A stretch of DNA of 64,000 bases from Diphasiastrum complanatum (GCA_029204225.1 CM055111.1:17965019-18029018); one strand, 5' to 3'; numbered from the stretch's first letter, positions 12,074 to 24,022 are shown. Notes: generated by a model not told the origin, from the sequence alone. Made by a program: numbers and translations.

Positions 12074-12163
<90 letters not shown>
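11932..12163 (+). repeat. (GT)n and (GA)n microsatellites
   Basis: GT tracts at about 11,932-11,950 and 12,074-12,113, the latter running straight into (GA)n to 12,163. They lie just upstream of the minus-strand gene start. Long Ser/Leu or Arg/Glu frames across them are artefacts of the repeat. Confidence 0.95.
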
Positions 12164-12167
<4 letters not shown>

Positions 12168-12384
12168 AGTGGAGAGATTGAGAAAAAAGTGGAGAGGAGT
12201 GAAAATAAATAAACGATTGAGAGTGAGAGATTGAAAGAGAGAGAGAAATGAGAGATTGAAAGCCTGAGAGTGAGAGCTTGAGAGTGAGAGTTTGAGTGTG
12301 AGAGCTTGAGAGCCTCAAGTCCACAAGAAAGCATGGAGAAATATTGAATGAGGGCCTTTATATTCATTTTCCAGATTTCAAGTG

Positions 12385-12440
12385 CCGCGTGGCTCTGCCA
12401 CGCATTTTTTTGCCACTCGTGGCAGTGCAACGCAATTTTT
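12385..12440. repeat. Cluster of GCCACG/CGTGGC motifs (right)
   Basis: Contains GCCGCGTGGC, TGCCACGCA and TGCCACTCGTGGCA, the same motif family as 8,740-8,905. Confidence 0.5.
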
Positions 12441-12885
12441 TTTTGCATGGAAATATGTGATTACGGCTTGGAATGTGTCATATGTCGAGTGGTTTGTCAA
12501 AATGACAAATTATGGAACTAAAAAAATGATTTGACTCTAATTTTGAGGACAAAAGCATGTGGGTCAAATGACATATTTTAAAGCATGAATTTTTAAGGAC
12601 AAAAGCATGTGATTGATATGACATATTTTGGGTATAAGAGGACCATGTTTTTTTTCAAGATTTTGATGACTTTTTGCAAAAGACAAATGAGTATTAATTG
12701 TATTTTGATTTGATATAAGACAAGTAGATGATTTGATATGGTTGGTACAAACTGACCATGTGTTTAAGAGAATTTTGTGATTTAAAAAAAATGACAAATG
12801 TAAATATGTGGTTTGATGGCGCATATAAGTTGTGGACATTATTTAGTTTATAAAGTATTAATCAATTTGTTATATATGTGTCCCT

Positions 12886-13180
12886 TGATATGAGCTATCT
12901 CAGTATACTAGACCTGGGATTGGTTGAGTCTGATCACTTGATGAGCCATGTCGAGTGATAAGCAACAAAACCACGCATAGACATAAAATTTAAGTCATCA
13001 CGTGTAATAGGGGTTTGACAAGGGGTTGAACTTGAGTTGTCTTGATATATTACTTGTTGAGTCTAGTCACTTGATAGAGCCATGTCAAGTAATAAGCAAC
13101 AAAATCATATGTTAGGTAACAACTTTTGACTTTCTCGAGTGATAGAGACACCAAAATGGGGCTATTTACATTGATAGACA
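12886..13180. repeat. 295-bp direct repeat, copy 1
   Basis: Nearly identical to 14,222-14,516, starting near GATATGAGCTATCT and ending ACATTGATAGACA. Internally it is made of degenerate sub-repeats containing TGTCRAGTGATAAGCAACAAA, which also recur singly to about 15,450. The 1-kb spacer (13,181-14,221) contains no gene I recognise. Confidence 0.85.
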
Positions 13181-14221
13181 TATTTATATATGTGTCCCTT
13201 AGAAACCCTTTCCGACCCTTTTAGGTCAGAACGTACTGGGTCGGAAACTTTTTTTAAAAATAAAAAAACATGTGTTAAGTTGGGTGCAATCTTCCTTCTT
13301 CTTTTTTGTAATACACTGAGGAACGCTATATATACTACTACTTCCATGAGGTCTTGTACCAATGAGCTAACAGATTTCGAGGAACATGGTTGTGTGCTGT
13401 GCGGTTAAAGCCAGTTGAAGGAAGATTAAGAATAGAATAGATCTGAAATCTTTGTGGGTGGAATCCGGGGAGGGATTGGAGGTGGGTTTTTTTCGTTAAG
13501 GGATTGTTGATGGAGGGAGATGAGAGCAATTGACAAGAGTGCAAGGGAATGTGGTGGGGTATTTTTGGATTTTGTGTTGAGTGGATGGAAAGGAAATAAC
13601 TCGGCGGACGTTGTTAGATGACTGCTAGCGTCGAGGAATGGATCAAACATCTTTGTTTGTGAAATACCTGGTTGTGGTCTTGTGCAGAGGTGCTACCAGC
13701 AATGCTAACAGGATCGCCATGACTAATTGATTGTATCACAGTTGAATTTGATTTCAGAAGATCATTGAGAGCGTAAAATGGATTTTTCTTGAGATGGTGA
13801 TAGGGGACAAGAAAAAATTGAGCATTTGCAATGTCCATCTGTTGAAGTGCTCATGCACCTATATTAGATCTCTGCTGCCATAATCTCTTCTTAAAATAAA
13901 ACTATTGCTCTCTTGTCCTTCCAAGCAAAAAACTAATCATCCTGCCCAAGGACTAGATTCAATCTATCAGGGGCCAAAATTGATTGTTCCAAATCATAGA
14001 TTGACCAAGTTCAGTCACTCAATCTTCTATGTCAAGTGATAAGGACCAAGATCTTGTATTGGACATTAGATTTGAACTATCTAAAGTGATGGGAATTGAC
14101 TTTAATCTATTTCATGAGCACACAATTCCTCAAATTTGGTCACTTTATGAGAAACCTTTAGTGATATGCACCAAAAGTGAGCTATTCCAAAATATACACA
14201 TAAAATTTTAGTTATCTCATG

Positions 14222-14516
14222 TGATATGAGCTATCTTAGTAAATTAGACTTGGGATTGGTTGAGTCTGATTACTTGATGAGCTGTGTCGAGTGATAAGCA
14301 ACAAAACCACGCATAGACATAAAATTTAAGTCATCACGTGTAATAGGGGTTTGACAAGGGGTTGAACTTGAGTTGTCTTAATATATTACTTGTTGAGTCT
14401 AGTCACTTGATAGAGCCATGTCAAGTGATAAGCAACAAAATCATATGTTAGGTAGAAAATTTTGACTTTCTTGAGTGATAGAGACACCAAAATGGGGCTA
14501 TTTACATTGATAGACA
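14222..14516. repeat. 295-bp direct repeat, copy 2
   Basis: Second copy of 12,886-13,180, in the same orientation. The pair with a ~1-kb spacer could be two LTR fragments or a duplication followed by insertion. No PBS is seen next to either. Confidence 0.85.
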
Positions 14517-14789
14517 CCAAAATTGAGCTATTCGATGTGATGTTGGTCAATTATGATCACTCAAAAAACAATGATGAGTAATTAGGACTAGAATTGAGTT
14601 GTCTCACATGTAAGCACAACATTCAAAGTTACATGAATGTCGTAAACTCGAAATTACTCTAACTTGATCACTCAATGTCTTATCTCAAGTGATAGACAAT
14701 AAATTTGAGCTATATTGCATGGTAGGGATCAATTCCATTGATAAGTGATAAAAAACAATCAATCTAAATGTATTGCATAATGGAAGTCC

Positions 14790-15235
14790 AAGAAGAAAAT
14801 CCAAAGCATGGAAAAAGTAATGATGATCAAGGATTAAGCTCTAAAGGAAAGAAGAAAGACAAAGCCAAACAAAAGTGCTTCTTTTGTGGAAGGCACTTTG
14901 CATCCCAGTGACAAACAGAAGAATGCACAAGATGAGAGTAAGCAAGACAACTTACCATTGAGGATTATGAGGATGAAGTTGATTCATCCTTGATGGCATC
15001 TACACCAACAAGCAAGAGCTACTCCAATGACACATGGTGGATTGAGAGTGAGGCTAGTCTTGGATCTCTTTAAGTCTTGGATCCTCTAAAAGATTGGATA
15101 TAGAAAATGTACTCTATGTTTCTAATCTTACTAGGAGCTTGCTTGGTGTTGGGCAACTAATGGATAGTGGTTTAGATGTTCATTTTAAGGAAGGTGTTTG
15201 CTCTATTATGATACTTGCATTGTAAACATATTTAA
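14790..15235 (+). pseudogene. Copia gag/protease relic
   Basis: Three copia landmarks in order across broken frames. A zinc-knuckle start CFFCGRHFASQ is near 14,880. A protease site decayed to DTWWIESEAS (normally DTWWIDSGAS) is near 15,030. The segment ENVLYVSNLTRSLLGVGQLMDSGLDV is near 15,100-15,180. Several stops and frameshifts make it non-functional. It is shorter than a full element and no LTR was found beside it. Confidence 0.75.
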
Positions 15236-15856
15236 GCAAAGGAGGCTATTCTCAAAGGCTTGAAAGCAACCATTTGCTAACTCTTCTACTAGATCTTCTA
15301 AGTCATTAGATCTCATTTACAGTAGATTTGAAACTAGTTGAGTCTAATCCCTTCATCAGCCATGTCGAGTGATCAACATCAAAACCACATGTTAGGCATC
15401 AAATTTGAACTTTGATGCTAGTTAATTATGATTATTCAATGGGCTATGTCAAGCGATAGGGACCAAAATAGAGTTGTTTCACATGTAAGTAACAAATTCA
15501 AGCACTTGATTTTTCCAAACTCGGGATTTTGAAGATTTTGATGATTTTATAAAAATGACAAATATGTATTAATTACTACTTAGTTTTCTAAATAGTTAAG
15601 AGAAATCACAATTCTATTTCATAGTTTGCTTGAATCTGCTTCTTTTCTTCATTAATTAGACAATGTCATATTCGTTCAAGCAACTTGACATTGGTAAGGT
15701 ATCTAAATGTTTTAGTGATAAAAATATTCATGGATCTTGTTAAATTTGTGTGTACATATCAATTTTAACTGTATATTTTAACAAGTGTATTTTGTCAATA
15801 TCATTAGCATTCTTGTCAAAAAATTGCAGATAAAATTTAATCGTTCATTAGCGAAA

Positions 15857-18815
15857 ATGTCTTCTACTGAGAAAATGTCTCGAAACAGGTATATTTATTA
15901 ATTGTACAGTAGATATTATGTACTTAACATTTGGATTTGCAGCATTGTGTGTTGAATATAACTTTTTTGTTTTTCTTCTACGATTGTTTAAAGCATGACG
16001 CCTCCACAAGATAGCAAAAAGTTAAAGAAGATGCAATATTATTACAAAATGAAATCATAAAAAAGAGCACAAATGCTTGAGCAAAGACTTAGTGGAACAT
16101 CATCTCCATCAAGTTCTGGTGCCTAGCCTCGACCTAGATCGCAGGTACTATATAATTATTTGTTTAAAACTTAGGACTGTATTTATACACATATAAATTA
16201 GCTTGTAACATTAAGCTAATCATTTCTGTAATTGTAAAATGAAAATAATTTCAAAATAGATATAATGAAAAGATATATTGCGAGTGCAAACAATGCAAAG
16301 GATTGAAAATTTGAGAAAGACAAATAGTGGCGCAACATATGTGGAAGTTTGGAAAGCACATTGAGGAGCCCGATGTGGATTTGGAGGTACATTAGTCATG
16401 TTCTTACCATACACATATTTATAATTTTTTTTAAAAAAATAAAACAAATGCTTGTGTAATGTTTCACTCTTGCAGAATAATACATTGATGTCAATGTCTT
16501 ATAACACGTCGATTGACAATCTTATCAACAAGATAAGAAATATCGATTTTGGATCATCTTTGGCATTAGACGAAGATCTTTTTGATGATCAGAATGATGT
16601 CACTAGTCACTACACACCTCATGATGTGAAAGTTATGAATCTTTCCATTTTGCACATCACTCACTCCACCACACCTCACATAGATCTTTCCATGGAATCT
16701 ATTCATCCCACGATATCACCACACATAGATTCTATTCATTCCACGACACCTCACATGGATTCTATCCATCCCACAACACCTCTACTATGGATTATATTCA
16801 TTCCACGATGTCACCACACATCGATTCTATCTATCTCATGACACCTCACATCGATTCTATCCATCCCACGACACCTCACATCGATTCTATCCATCCCACA
16901 TCACCTCACATACCTTCTGTAGAACCTCCTCTTCTTTCTATGTTTCGTTGCAAGTCTCTTGCAGAACTTGTGAATTGGCATGCTAGTCATCGTTCTTCGG
17001 ATGAGATCATGAGAGTACCCTCAGACTCTCCTGCATGGAAACACATTGACAAAGAATATCCATGTTTCGCAAGTGAAACAAGAAATATAATATTTGGACT
17101 TGCAACAGACGGGGTTAACCCCTTTGGAAAAATGTCAAGCATGTGGTCTACTTGGCCAGTGGTGTTGGTCAACTATAACATTCCACCTTGGCTAAGCATC
17201 AAAAAAGGACATCTCATACTAGCACTTCTAATTCCTGGAAAACATAAAGTAAAAAATATGGATATCTACTTTGCACCATCGATTGAGGAACTAGAACTAC
17301 TATGGAAGGGAGTCCAAGCATATGACATCTCACGTCCACTTCAAGACAAAACATTTTTGTTGCGTGCGATGTTAATGTGGACTATGCATGACTTTCCAGG
17401 ATTGGGCGATTGTTCAGGTGACTATATTTATTTTTTATGCATGCAATATTTATGCTTTAAAAGAATTCTATTTATAACACGAATTGGATTTGATTCTTTT
17501 AGGTTTTACAACTTTTGGATATCACGCATGTCTCATTTGTGGACCAAATATTGATGCTCGCCACTCACTTCATTTAAACAAAGTTGTGTATGAAAATCAT
17601 CGCAAGTACTTGCATGATGAAAATCATCCATTTAGAAATGCTCATAGAAGAGGCTTTGGAGAAAGATCAGAAACAAGAATGCCTCCAAAGAGAATGTCCG
17701 TGGCCGATTGGCACAAACTTTGGATTGTATGAAAAGACTATCCATCTTTCATTGTATACCATATTGGAATAACCTTTTGATCAATTACTTGCTTGATCCT
17801 ATGCACATAATAAAAAATGTGGGTGAATCAATATGGAAACACTTGGTGGGCGACAAAGACAATATTTCTGTCAGGCATGATCTACAAGAATCAAAAACAA
17901 AAAAAGAGTATCGGCCAAAATTATGTTCTGATGGAGATACCTATAGTATTCCAAGAGCCCCTTGGATTCTTACGAAAGAAGAGTATAAGTACGTATGGTC
18001 AGTCATTTGAGAGATGAGAACACCAACGGGTTTTGCTTGTTCACTACGAACATCATTCACAACTGAAGGAAAACTCCATGGTCTAAAATCTCACAATTGG
18101 TTGAAGATGGTCGAGTACATATTTCCAATGTGCATTCGTGGCTGTCTAACTGGTCAACTTCGTGATGCCATTTACAAATTAGCATCCGTTGTCAAGTACT
18201 TGATTTTTTTTATTTACATCGATATCTTATGAAATTTTGTTTTTTTCTAATACAAGTTTGATAAAATAATATGAACGTACTAAAATCTAGTTATACTACA
18301 AACATGATGTAGATGGATGTGTGGTAAGGAGATTCGTGAGATAGACGTGCAAACAAAACAAGAAGATATGGTGGAGGCTGTATATATGCTTGAGAGGGAT
18401 TTTCCAGCTTCTATCCTAGACATACAGGTGCATCTGCTTGTGCACTTGGTCCAAGAAGTTGGTATTGCCAGTCTTGTGCACTCAAGGTATAATACACTTG
18501 AATTTGATTTTAGTAGTTTCAATAAATGTAGTGTGATTTTTTCAAAATATAAATAACAGAATGTTCTCATTGATGTGTTAAAATTTTATGTAGGTGGATG
18601 TTTTTCTTGGAGAGATTCATGAAAGTGTTGAAAAATTTTGTGCGTCAGAAGGCAAGGCCAGAGAGAAGCATGTCAGAGAGATGCTTAGTGCAAGAATCTC
18701 TATTTTATGTTACCGAAGTTTTGTTTCAAATAGATCCATCTGCTCCACGACTATGGCATGATGACGAAAGCAATGAGGTGAAAGGTAAAAAACCTCAAGG
18801 TATGGGTAGTCTTTC
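15857..18815 (+). pseudogene. CACTA (En/Spm) Tnp2 transposase gene, 5' two thirds
   Basis: CACTA transposase, read rightwards. Exon 1 is 15,857-15,888 (MSSTEKMSRN). Exon 2 is 15,994-16,144. Exon 3 is about 16,260-16,386 and carries YCECKQCKG, resembling the transposase-associated zinc domain. Exon 4, 16,476-17,417, has a decapeptide minisatellite (PHIDSIHPT type) and the Tnp2 core (FGLATDGVNPFG, MWTMHDFPGLGDCSG). Exon 5 is 17,503-18,195 (LKSHNWL...FPMCIRG). Exon 6 is 18,313-18,486 (FPASILDIQVHLLVHLVQE). Exon 7, 18,594-18,815, has RWMFFLERFMKVLKNFVRQK. Junction phases fit from exon 5 on. Lesions are stops in exon 2, a 10-bp deletion near 16,780, a 25-bp deletion near 17,728 and a stop near 18,008. 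The gene stops at 18,815, where the duplicated block starts. Confidence 0.88.
16680..16920 (+). repeat. Coding minisatellite, ~30-bp units
   Basis: Tandem units of about 30 bp (CATCGATTCTATCCATCCCA core) encode repeats of the kind PHIDSIHPTT in the transposase N-terminal region. The equivalent array is at 330-575 in the first copy. The two arrays differ in content, and the 10-bp loss in this copy shifts the frame. Confidence 0.85.
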
Positions 18816-19440
18816 CAAACAATGTAACTATTTCTTTACCCTCCTAAAAGAAGAGAACGTGCTTCTCAAGATCTATCTCATAATGCTTATTGAATAACCA
18901 CTCGTATCCTAGAATTATGTCCGTACATGCTAAATCTAAAACATGAAAATCAATTAACTCTCTATAATCTTGGATCCAAATTGGGAGCCTTGGAACTTTA
19001 GCATCTCACGTTTTCAACTCTGCACCTGAAGCTAGATATACTCGATATCTATGGGTACTGACTTCAGTTTTGAGGCCGAGTTTCTGCACAAGACTAAAGT
19101 TAATAAAATTATGAGTAGATCCACTGTCCACTAAAATACTAACTTCATGTCCATTTACAGTGCCTTTCAAATGAAATAAATCATTTGGCAAGAATGAGGT
19201 AGTACTAAGAGAACAATCGCACTCACAATTAACTATATTGATTTCTAGCTTAAAATTTTCTTTACCTGACATCTCAATCACTTGAACTGCGTCTTTCTGT
19301 CACTCAAGGCAGAATTTCATAACATGTCCAAGCTGACTACAATGGATCTCTCCTCCAATAGAAAACATAAATAGATTTCTACCCAAAAAAGGTAGTGTCC
19401 TTGAAAGTCTATGTTGTAACACCAAACCATGCTTTTAGCC
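18816..19440 (-). pseudogene. Ty3/gypsy protease fragment
   Basis: Read leftwards. A zinc-knuckle remnant IHCSQLGHVMKFC near 19,320 lacks its first Cys. An aspartic protease domain follows at 19,281-19,006, with catalytic motif VDSGSTHNFIN. The frame is cut at 18,816, before the RT. The counterpart at 29,001-29,276 continues into RT and integrase. Compared with it, this copy keeps the catalytic Asp. Confidence 0.85.
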
Positions 19441-20002
19441 TTATCTGATATGTTGGAGCCACCTATTGAGCGATTCCCGAGTATTTCTATAGATTGTGTA
19501 GAAACACGAATAAAATTACAAAACTGGATAATGAATATATCTAGATTAAGGATCGATTATTCAGATGAATCAATTTTGATAGTAGAATAATCCAACATTT
19601 TAATGTACTTATCAATATTATGACTAACACAAAAATCTCTTTGCCTTTTAGGAACGGTCAATTTTGACCCAAGATTGCTCTAGTATGTCACTTGGAAGAG
19701 AACTGGCAACTCAAAGAATGGAACCGCCAAACATAAATTGCAAGTCAAGGCCAAATGCCACTTTGAACCTTAATACCAATGCAAATCTTTTGATGGAAGT
19801 TTACAAATGACAAAGGAATTTTAAATTTTTATGACGTGTCAAAAAACTAATGGTCAGAGACTAAAATGATTAAATTCTAGCCCTTCAGAGAGCTTAAAAA
19901 ATTAGGCACATGGGCAAGTTGTGCTGAAGTATCAGCCTTTAATTGGATTACATATATTATATTCACAAGAAATTAGGAGCCAAATTCACCTTTTGCCAAG
20001 TG

Positions 20003-20710
20003 TCAATGATACAAAGGTAAAAGTGAAAATGTGAGAGTATGATGGAGGGGGTCTACTAAATCTAAGACACATGGTAGTAGGTACCTAAATTGAAAAGTGC
20101 TTGTTGAAGGTCTGCAACTTGCTTTTCCATTGGGGAAAAATAATGGTCGAAGAAGAGGCTGATGAAAGATCCATATTGCTTGTACAATTCTTTCATAAAA
20201 AATGGTAGTCATGAATTGATGTTCGTATATAAATGCTCCAAATGAAGTAGTCGTCATGAATATTGACACATGTCTCTAGGCATACTCTTGACCAAAATAT
20301 ATTTCTTCAAATTTGGTCAATACCTCATTCATAGGTGGTTGTAGATATTCGACCTGATTGATCTCTAAAATGGACTCTCGTTTTGAAATATAAAATTTGT
20401 AGTTGCCCATATAAATCGTTGAAGCATCAATCCCAAATAGTGAAAATACATTCCAAAGATGGACACTCTCATGAATGTATAGTCTACAGAGAGGTATATA
20501 AGGAGGAGGTGTATGAACCAAGGATTTGATGTTTCGATTGTTCCAAATAACCATTGATGAACAATCATTGTTGACATTATTGAATGAAAGATTCACTGAG
20601 TTAGTATCGCTTGAGCAATGCGAACTTCTCGAAAGAAACTGATATAGATTGATGGCATATTTTAAAATCAGCTTCCTATAGAGTATCGGTTGACTAGAGA
20701 ATATTCCCAA
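20003..20710 (-). CDS. Hypothetical ORF pair split by one in-frame TAG
   Basis: Two open frames in the same phase, 20,710-20,276 and 20,269-20,003, separated only by a TAG and one codon. Both, including the TAG, are conserved at 30,591-29,998 in the other block copy. Features include a Tyr/Ile-rich region with PPPYIPLCRLYIHES and KRESILEINQVEYLQPP. I recognise no family. They lie on the same strand as the SET gene and the gypsy fragment and could be exons or remnants of either. A separate small frame at 21,033-20,848 (ending EEISLFHII) lies upstream and is partly conserved. Confidence 0.35.
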
Positions 20711-21450
20711 TAATTATTCACATCCATACATGCTAAATATGCACGTGAATTACATATTGGCTTTTGAGTTCTAGAGAATCTCTAGGAATAGGGTTCTCCA
20801 ACTGAAGTTATGAGGCATTGAACAATAATCCAAGGTATTGATACAAGTTAGATTATATGGAATAATGAAATCTCTTCATTGTGGACAATATCCTTGTTGA
20901 ATACCTCATACTCCATTAGATTGTTGTCAAAAATAAAAACATTCTCAAAGGCTCCCAGATCAAATTGAATTGGTTCGCAGATCGCGGATCCTATATAGCC
21001 ACTCAATTCCAAGACATGGAATATCGGTGCCATATAGTCCTCATTCTGAAATTTTGGTGAATGCCTTGATCAACTTTCTTTAAGCATAACAATTTTCTCA
21101 TTTTGATGAACCATAGTTGATTGATCATTCACCAGATTAATGCATCGATGTAGGTCAAGTTCCAGACTTTGATGGTTGAAGCTAAACTCCAAAGGATGTT
21201 CAATTATCTTCCCATCCTGATCTCAATCTCAACTTTCGTTTGAATCCTGATTTTTACCATCTATTGTTGCAACTTGGTCCGAATCTTGAATTGGACTTTT
21301 GTTGTCTGCAACTATATCTGGACCTGGGACTTGACTTTCATTGTCTCATCCGAATCATTGTCCTTGCTTCGCTCATCCACTTCGTTGTTGTCACTTAGCT
21401 CATTAGACTCATTGTTGGGATCATCTTCATCTTCATAAGTTTCTTTCCTT

Positions 21451-21963
21451 TCATTCCCATTGTCCATCTGTTGATGCTTTAGTATATACACTCACTAAGT
21501 TCTGAATTCGCATCTTCATTTTCTCAAACCACCTAGATTGTTCTTCTTTCCTTTCAGCTTCCAGCTTAAGCCTTTGTTCTCGTTGCTCGTACTTTAAAAC
21601 ATATTCCATAGTTTTCCTTATTCGAAACCCAGGCTGGAGAGAAGTAGTTTGTAGATAGTTTTCTACAATACTCCGATATTGAGGATGTAAGCCATATATA
21701 CTTCTTAGTGCTCCATTTAACTTGACCATTGGAAGCTCATTTTCATCGTTGGAACTTGTTTGTGAAGAAATAGATCTAGATGAGCTATATTCGGATGCAT
21801 TAGTCTCTTGATTAATGTGCTCATCAATTTCCATCATCTCTTTTAAGCCTTGACGTAGATGACAAGGTAATTGCTTTATATGAGGACCATTGTACTGCAT
21901 TCGTTGTCTACGTCGACCATTACGAGGATTATTGTCTCCAACGCTAAATGACGATGAAGAATC
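21451..21963 (-). CDS. Exon of unknown function, charged and coiled-coil
   Basis: Open frame downstream (leftwards) of the SET domain. It begins at a good acceptor (TGGTATACAG) at 21,963 with DSSSSFSVGDNN, followed by a basic patch GRRRQRMQYN. Then comes a helical Glu/Arg-rich segment (KYEQREQRLKLEAERKEEQ) that could form a coiled coil. It ends at a TAA after TDGQWE. The counterpart at about 37,920-38,400 is interrupted. Further left (21,200-21,440; 37,661-37,910 in copy 2) is a strongly acidic region of Asn/Glu/Asp/Ser repeats (NNEADERSKDNDSDEQSDN). It is probably another exon or the 3' part of the same gene. No domain is recognised. Confidence 0.45.
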   Translation of the reverse strand, partial: DSSSSFSVGDNNPRNGRRRQRMQYNGPHIKQLPCHLRQGLKEMMEIDEHINQETNASEYSSSRSISSQTSSNDENELPMVKLNGALRSIYGLHPQYRSIVENYLQTTSLQPGFRIRKTMEYVLKYEQREQRLKLEAERKEEQSRWFEKMKMRIQNLVSVYTKASTDGQWE

Positions 21964-22327
21964 CTGTATACCAAAATAACAAGAAGTAGGTTGAAACAAT
22001 GCTTGATAAACATTTTCTTCCAATACTTGATAAATGTTGCATATGAATATAAATTACCTCTTTGTTTAAAAAGTATGAACATACCAATGTATCTATTAGA
22101 CCATTTTTCTTTTCAACTTGTTAATATTCAATGGACTCAAAGAGTTGCACGCTTCTACATATTTACATATTTATGGATTTCACATTCATTAGCTTTCACT
22201 TATTATCTTATGTAAACATCTAGGCAAATGACGAATAATGCTCCTAACATTTGACATATTTAATGACACAAACCAAATACAAGATGCATGGATTATACAT
22301 CTCTGCATATCAACAAAATTTAAATCT

Positions 22328-22837
22328 TCACATTTGACTTATTATCTTTTGCAAACATTTGGGTAGAGGATGGTTGAAACTATACTTGATGAACAATTCC
22401 TCCCCAAACCTAATAGATCTAGTGGCACAGACCATTACATAAGTGCCCTTTACATTCCTAGTAAAACATTCTTCTTTTCCATTGGTGCATTCCTCAAAAT
22501 CACAATTTGTCAATAGAGGGTGGCCAATGGAACTATTTATATATGCAGCAATGTTTCCATGCACATCTGGATGTCCATCAATGTATGTACGATTTGCCCT
22601 TGAGATGTTGCTTCCTTGCATGTGTTGCTCCTCTAAAGAACAAGCATTTGAATTCAAGCCATATACTTGCATCCTCCATTGGTGATGACACAAAGCATGC
22701 CAATCACCCCAATTGTATTGATGTCCTGCATATGGCATCAATGTCACAACACTATTTAGAGGGACCTCAATACTACTCAATGCAAAAAGGCCCAAACCAG
22801 CCTCAGGAAAGTGTTCACTAGGCATGATCTTGTACAT
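22328..22837 (-). CDS. SET-domain protein (lysine-methyltransferase-like), intact copy
   Basis: A 169-residue open frame read leftwards with the ordered marks of a SET domain: GLGLFA (residues 14-19), PYAG (35-38), YIDGHP (85-90), YINSS (99-103), NCDF (111-114) and GEELFIKYS (145-153). SET domains transfer methyl groups from S-adenosylmethionine to lysines. Here the usual NHxC/PN pocket is replaced by NSS...NC, a variant of that loop. The frame stays open about 125 bp upstream of the Met, to a TAG, so it is probably an internal exon. Upstream exons at 23,345-23,061 and about 24,380 belong to the same strand. No post-SET Cys cluster is seen. The copy at 38.8-39.3 kb carries stops. Activity is unproven. 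Confidence 0.75.
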   Translation of the reverse strand: MYKIMPSEHFPEAGLGLFALSSIEVPLNSVVTLMPYAGHQYNWGDWHALCHHQWRMQVYGLNSNACSLEEQHMQGSNISRANRTYIDGHPDVHGNIAAYINSSIGHPLLTNCDFEECTNGKEECFTRNVKGTYVMVCATRSIRFGEELFIKYSFNHPLPKCLQKIISQM

Positions 22838-22866
22838 TGGACCCCAATACGTAAATGGTATTCCAT

Positions 22867-23345
22867 TTAATGGTAATGGTGATTGGTGTGGCCAACATGA
22901 ATATCTACTTCTAATGAAAGTTTTACTAATGGTTGCAAGCTAGGTGGAAGAGGAAGATCAGACAAAGAACCTAGAATGTCTTTTGACACATCAACAGTGC
23001 ATAGAAATTTGCAATTATCTTTCAAACTAGTCATAGTACGTCCAAGACGTGTTCTCCTTTTCAAAGGGTGGTCAAGTTTGTGGAATCCACGTGGAGTATC
23101 GTCTCATGTGCAACATCTAGGATAGGTGTGGTTGGGTGGTAAGAATGTTCTAGAGATTTGGAGACATGGATTGAATCACAAGGCATTGATGAAGTAATTA
23201 TATCATGCAAGGGGTCATCATCAACAAGAGCATCATCTAAGACCAATGATGATCCAAAATCAATATTCATATGATTTATCCTATCAATAATATTCTCGAT
23301 CTCTCTTGCAACTCTTTTCCTTGAAACCAACTTATGTTCCTTCTT
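22867..23345 (-). CDS. 5' exon(s) of the SET-domain gene, CACTA-like N-terminus
   Basis: An exon begins at acceptor TTTTGCAG (23,345) with KKEHKLVSRKRVAREIE and runs on through NIDFGSSLVLDD and a Thr/Ser/Pro/His-rich tail. The corresponding exon of the CACTA transposase (16,476) starts at a similar acceptor and carries NIDFGSSLALDE with the same kind of tail. The frame ends in TGA at 23,061, but an overlapping frame two bases over (KRRTRLGRTMTSLKDNCKF...) continues to 22,867. A small intron or a frameshift must link it to the SET domain. A further upstream exon at about 24,303-24,380 (LLTGSSSSSSISRRRPPIDPSH) is frameshifted in this copy. Confidence 0.55.
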
Positions 23346-23375
23346 CTGCAAAAGTTCAAAATGTTAGATGTATCA

Positions 23376-23378
23376 GTT

Positions 23379-23439
<61 letters not shown>

Positions 23440-23505
23440 ATATAACACAAATCATAAACCGGTAGCATGAAACACACACACACACACACACACAAACACA
23501 CCCAC
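23376..23505 (+). repeat. (CT)n and (CA)n microsatellites
   Basis: CT tract 23,376-23,436 and CA tract about 23,473-23,505, in the intron upstream of the CACTA-like exon. The same tracts at 39,806-39,880 and 39,936-40,020 are longer. Confidence 0.95.
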
Positions 23506-23943
23506 CCTAAACACACTTCATGAGAACATTATAGAGTGCTAATCAAAAATCCCGAGCCACACAATTGTATCCTACTCCAAAATGTCACCACATGCTCCCT
23601 CCTTGCGGCGTTTGGGCTTTTTTGTGGAACTCATCTTCCAACAAAAGCATTTGAACCACGCCTTTAACTAAAGAAAACAATGGCTTCACACCTTCCTATA
23701 ATTGGGAGTGTTGGTTACTTTTAACTCTCTCTCTAGTGTTCGGAAAACTTTTTGAGGTTTTCCTCAAAAATCCCATATCTTAAGGAGTATTCCGGCTACT
23801 GACAAGGGATATGCTTCTACTTGCCAGTTTTCCTCTATAAAATCTCAAATTTATCACGTAAAATATCCTGCAAAATTTTGTAGTTGTCAGCTTTGGGGAA
23901 AAGATGCCGGTTCCATTCCTTAAGAATGCCGACTTTCCCCAAC

Positions 23944-23944
23944 A

Positions 23945-24019
<75 letters not shown>
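23944..24019 (+). repeat. (CT)n microsatellite
   Basis: About 75 bp of CT with few interruptions. The counterpart at 40,462-40,516 in the other block copy is shorter. Confidence 0.95.

Positions 24020-24022
<3 letters not shown>

Noticed and set aside
11912-12448. Long minus-strand frame rich in Ser/Leu and His/Thr
   Set aside because: Created entirely by GT and GA microsatellites; no non-repeat protein sequence.
22443-22821. Plus-strand frames over the SET domain
   Set aside because: Antisense shadows; the minus strand carries recognisable SET motifs.
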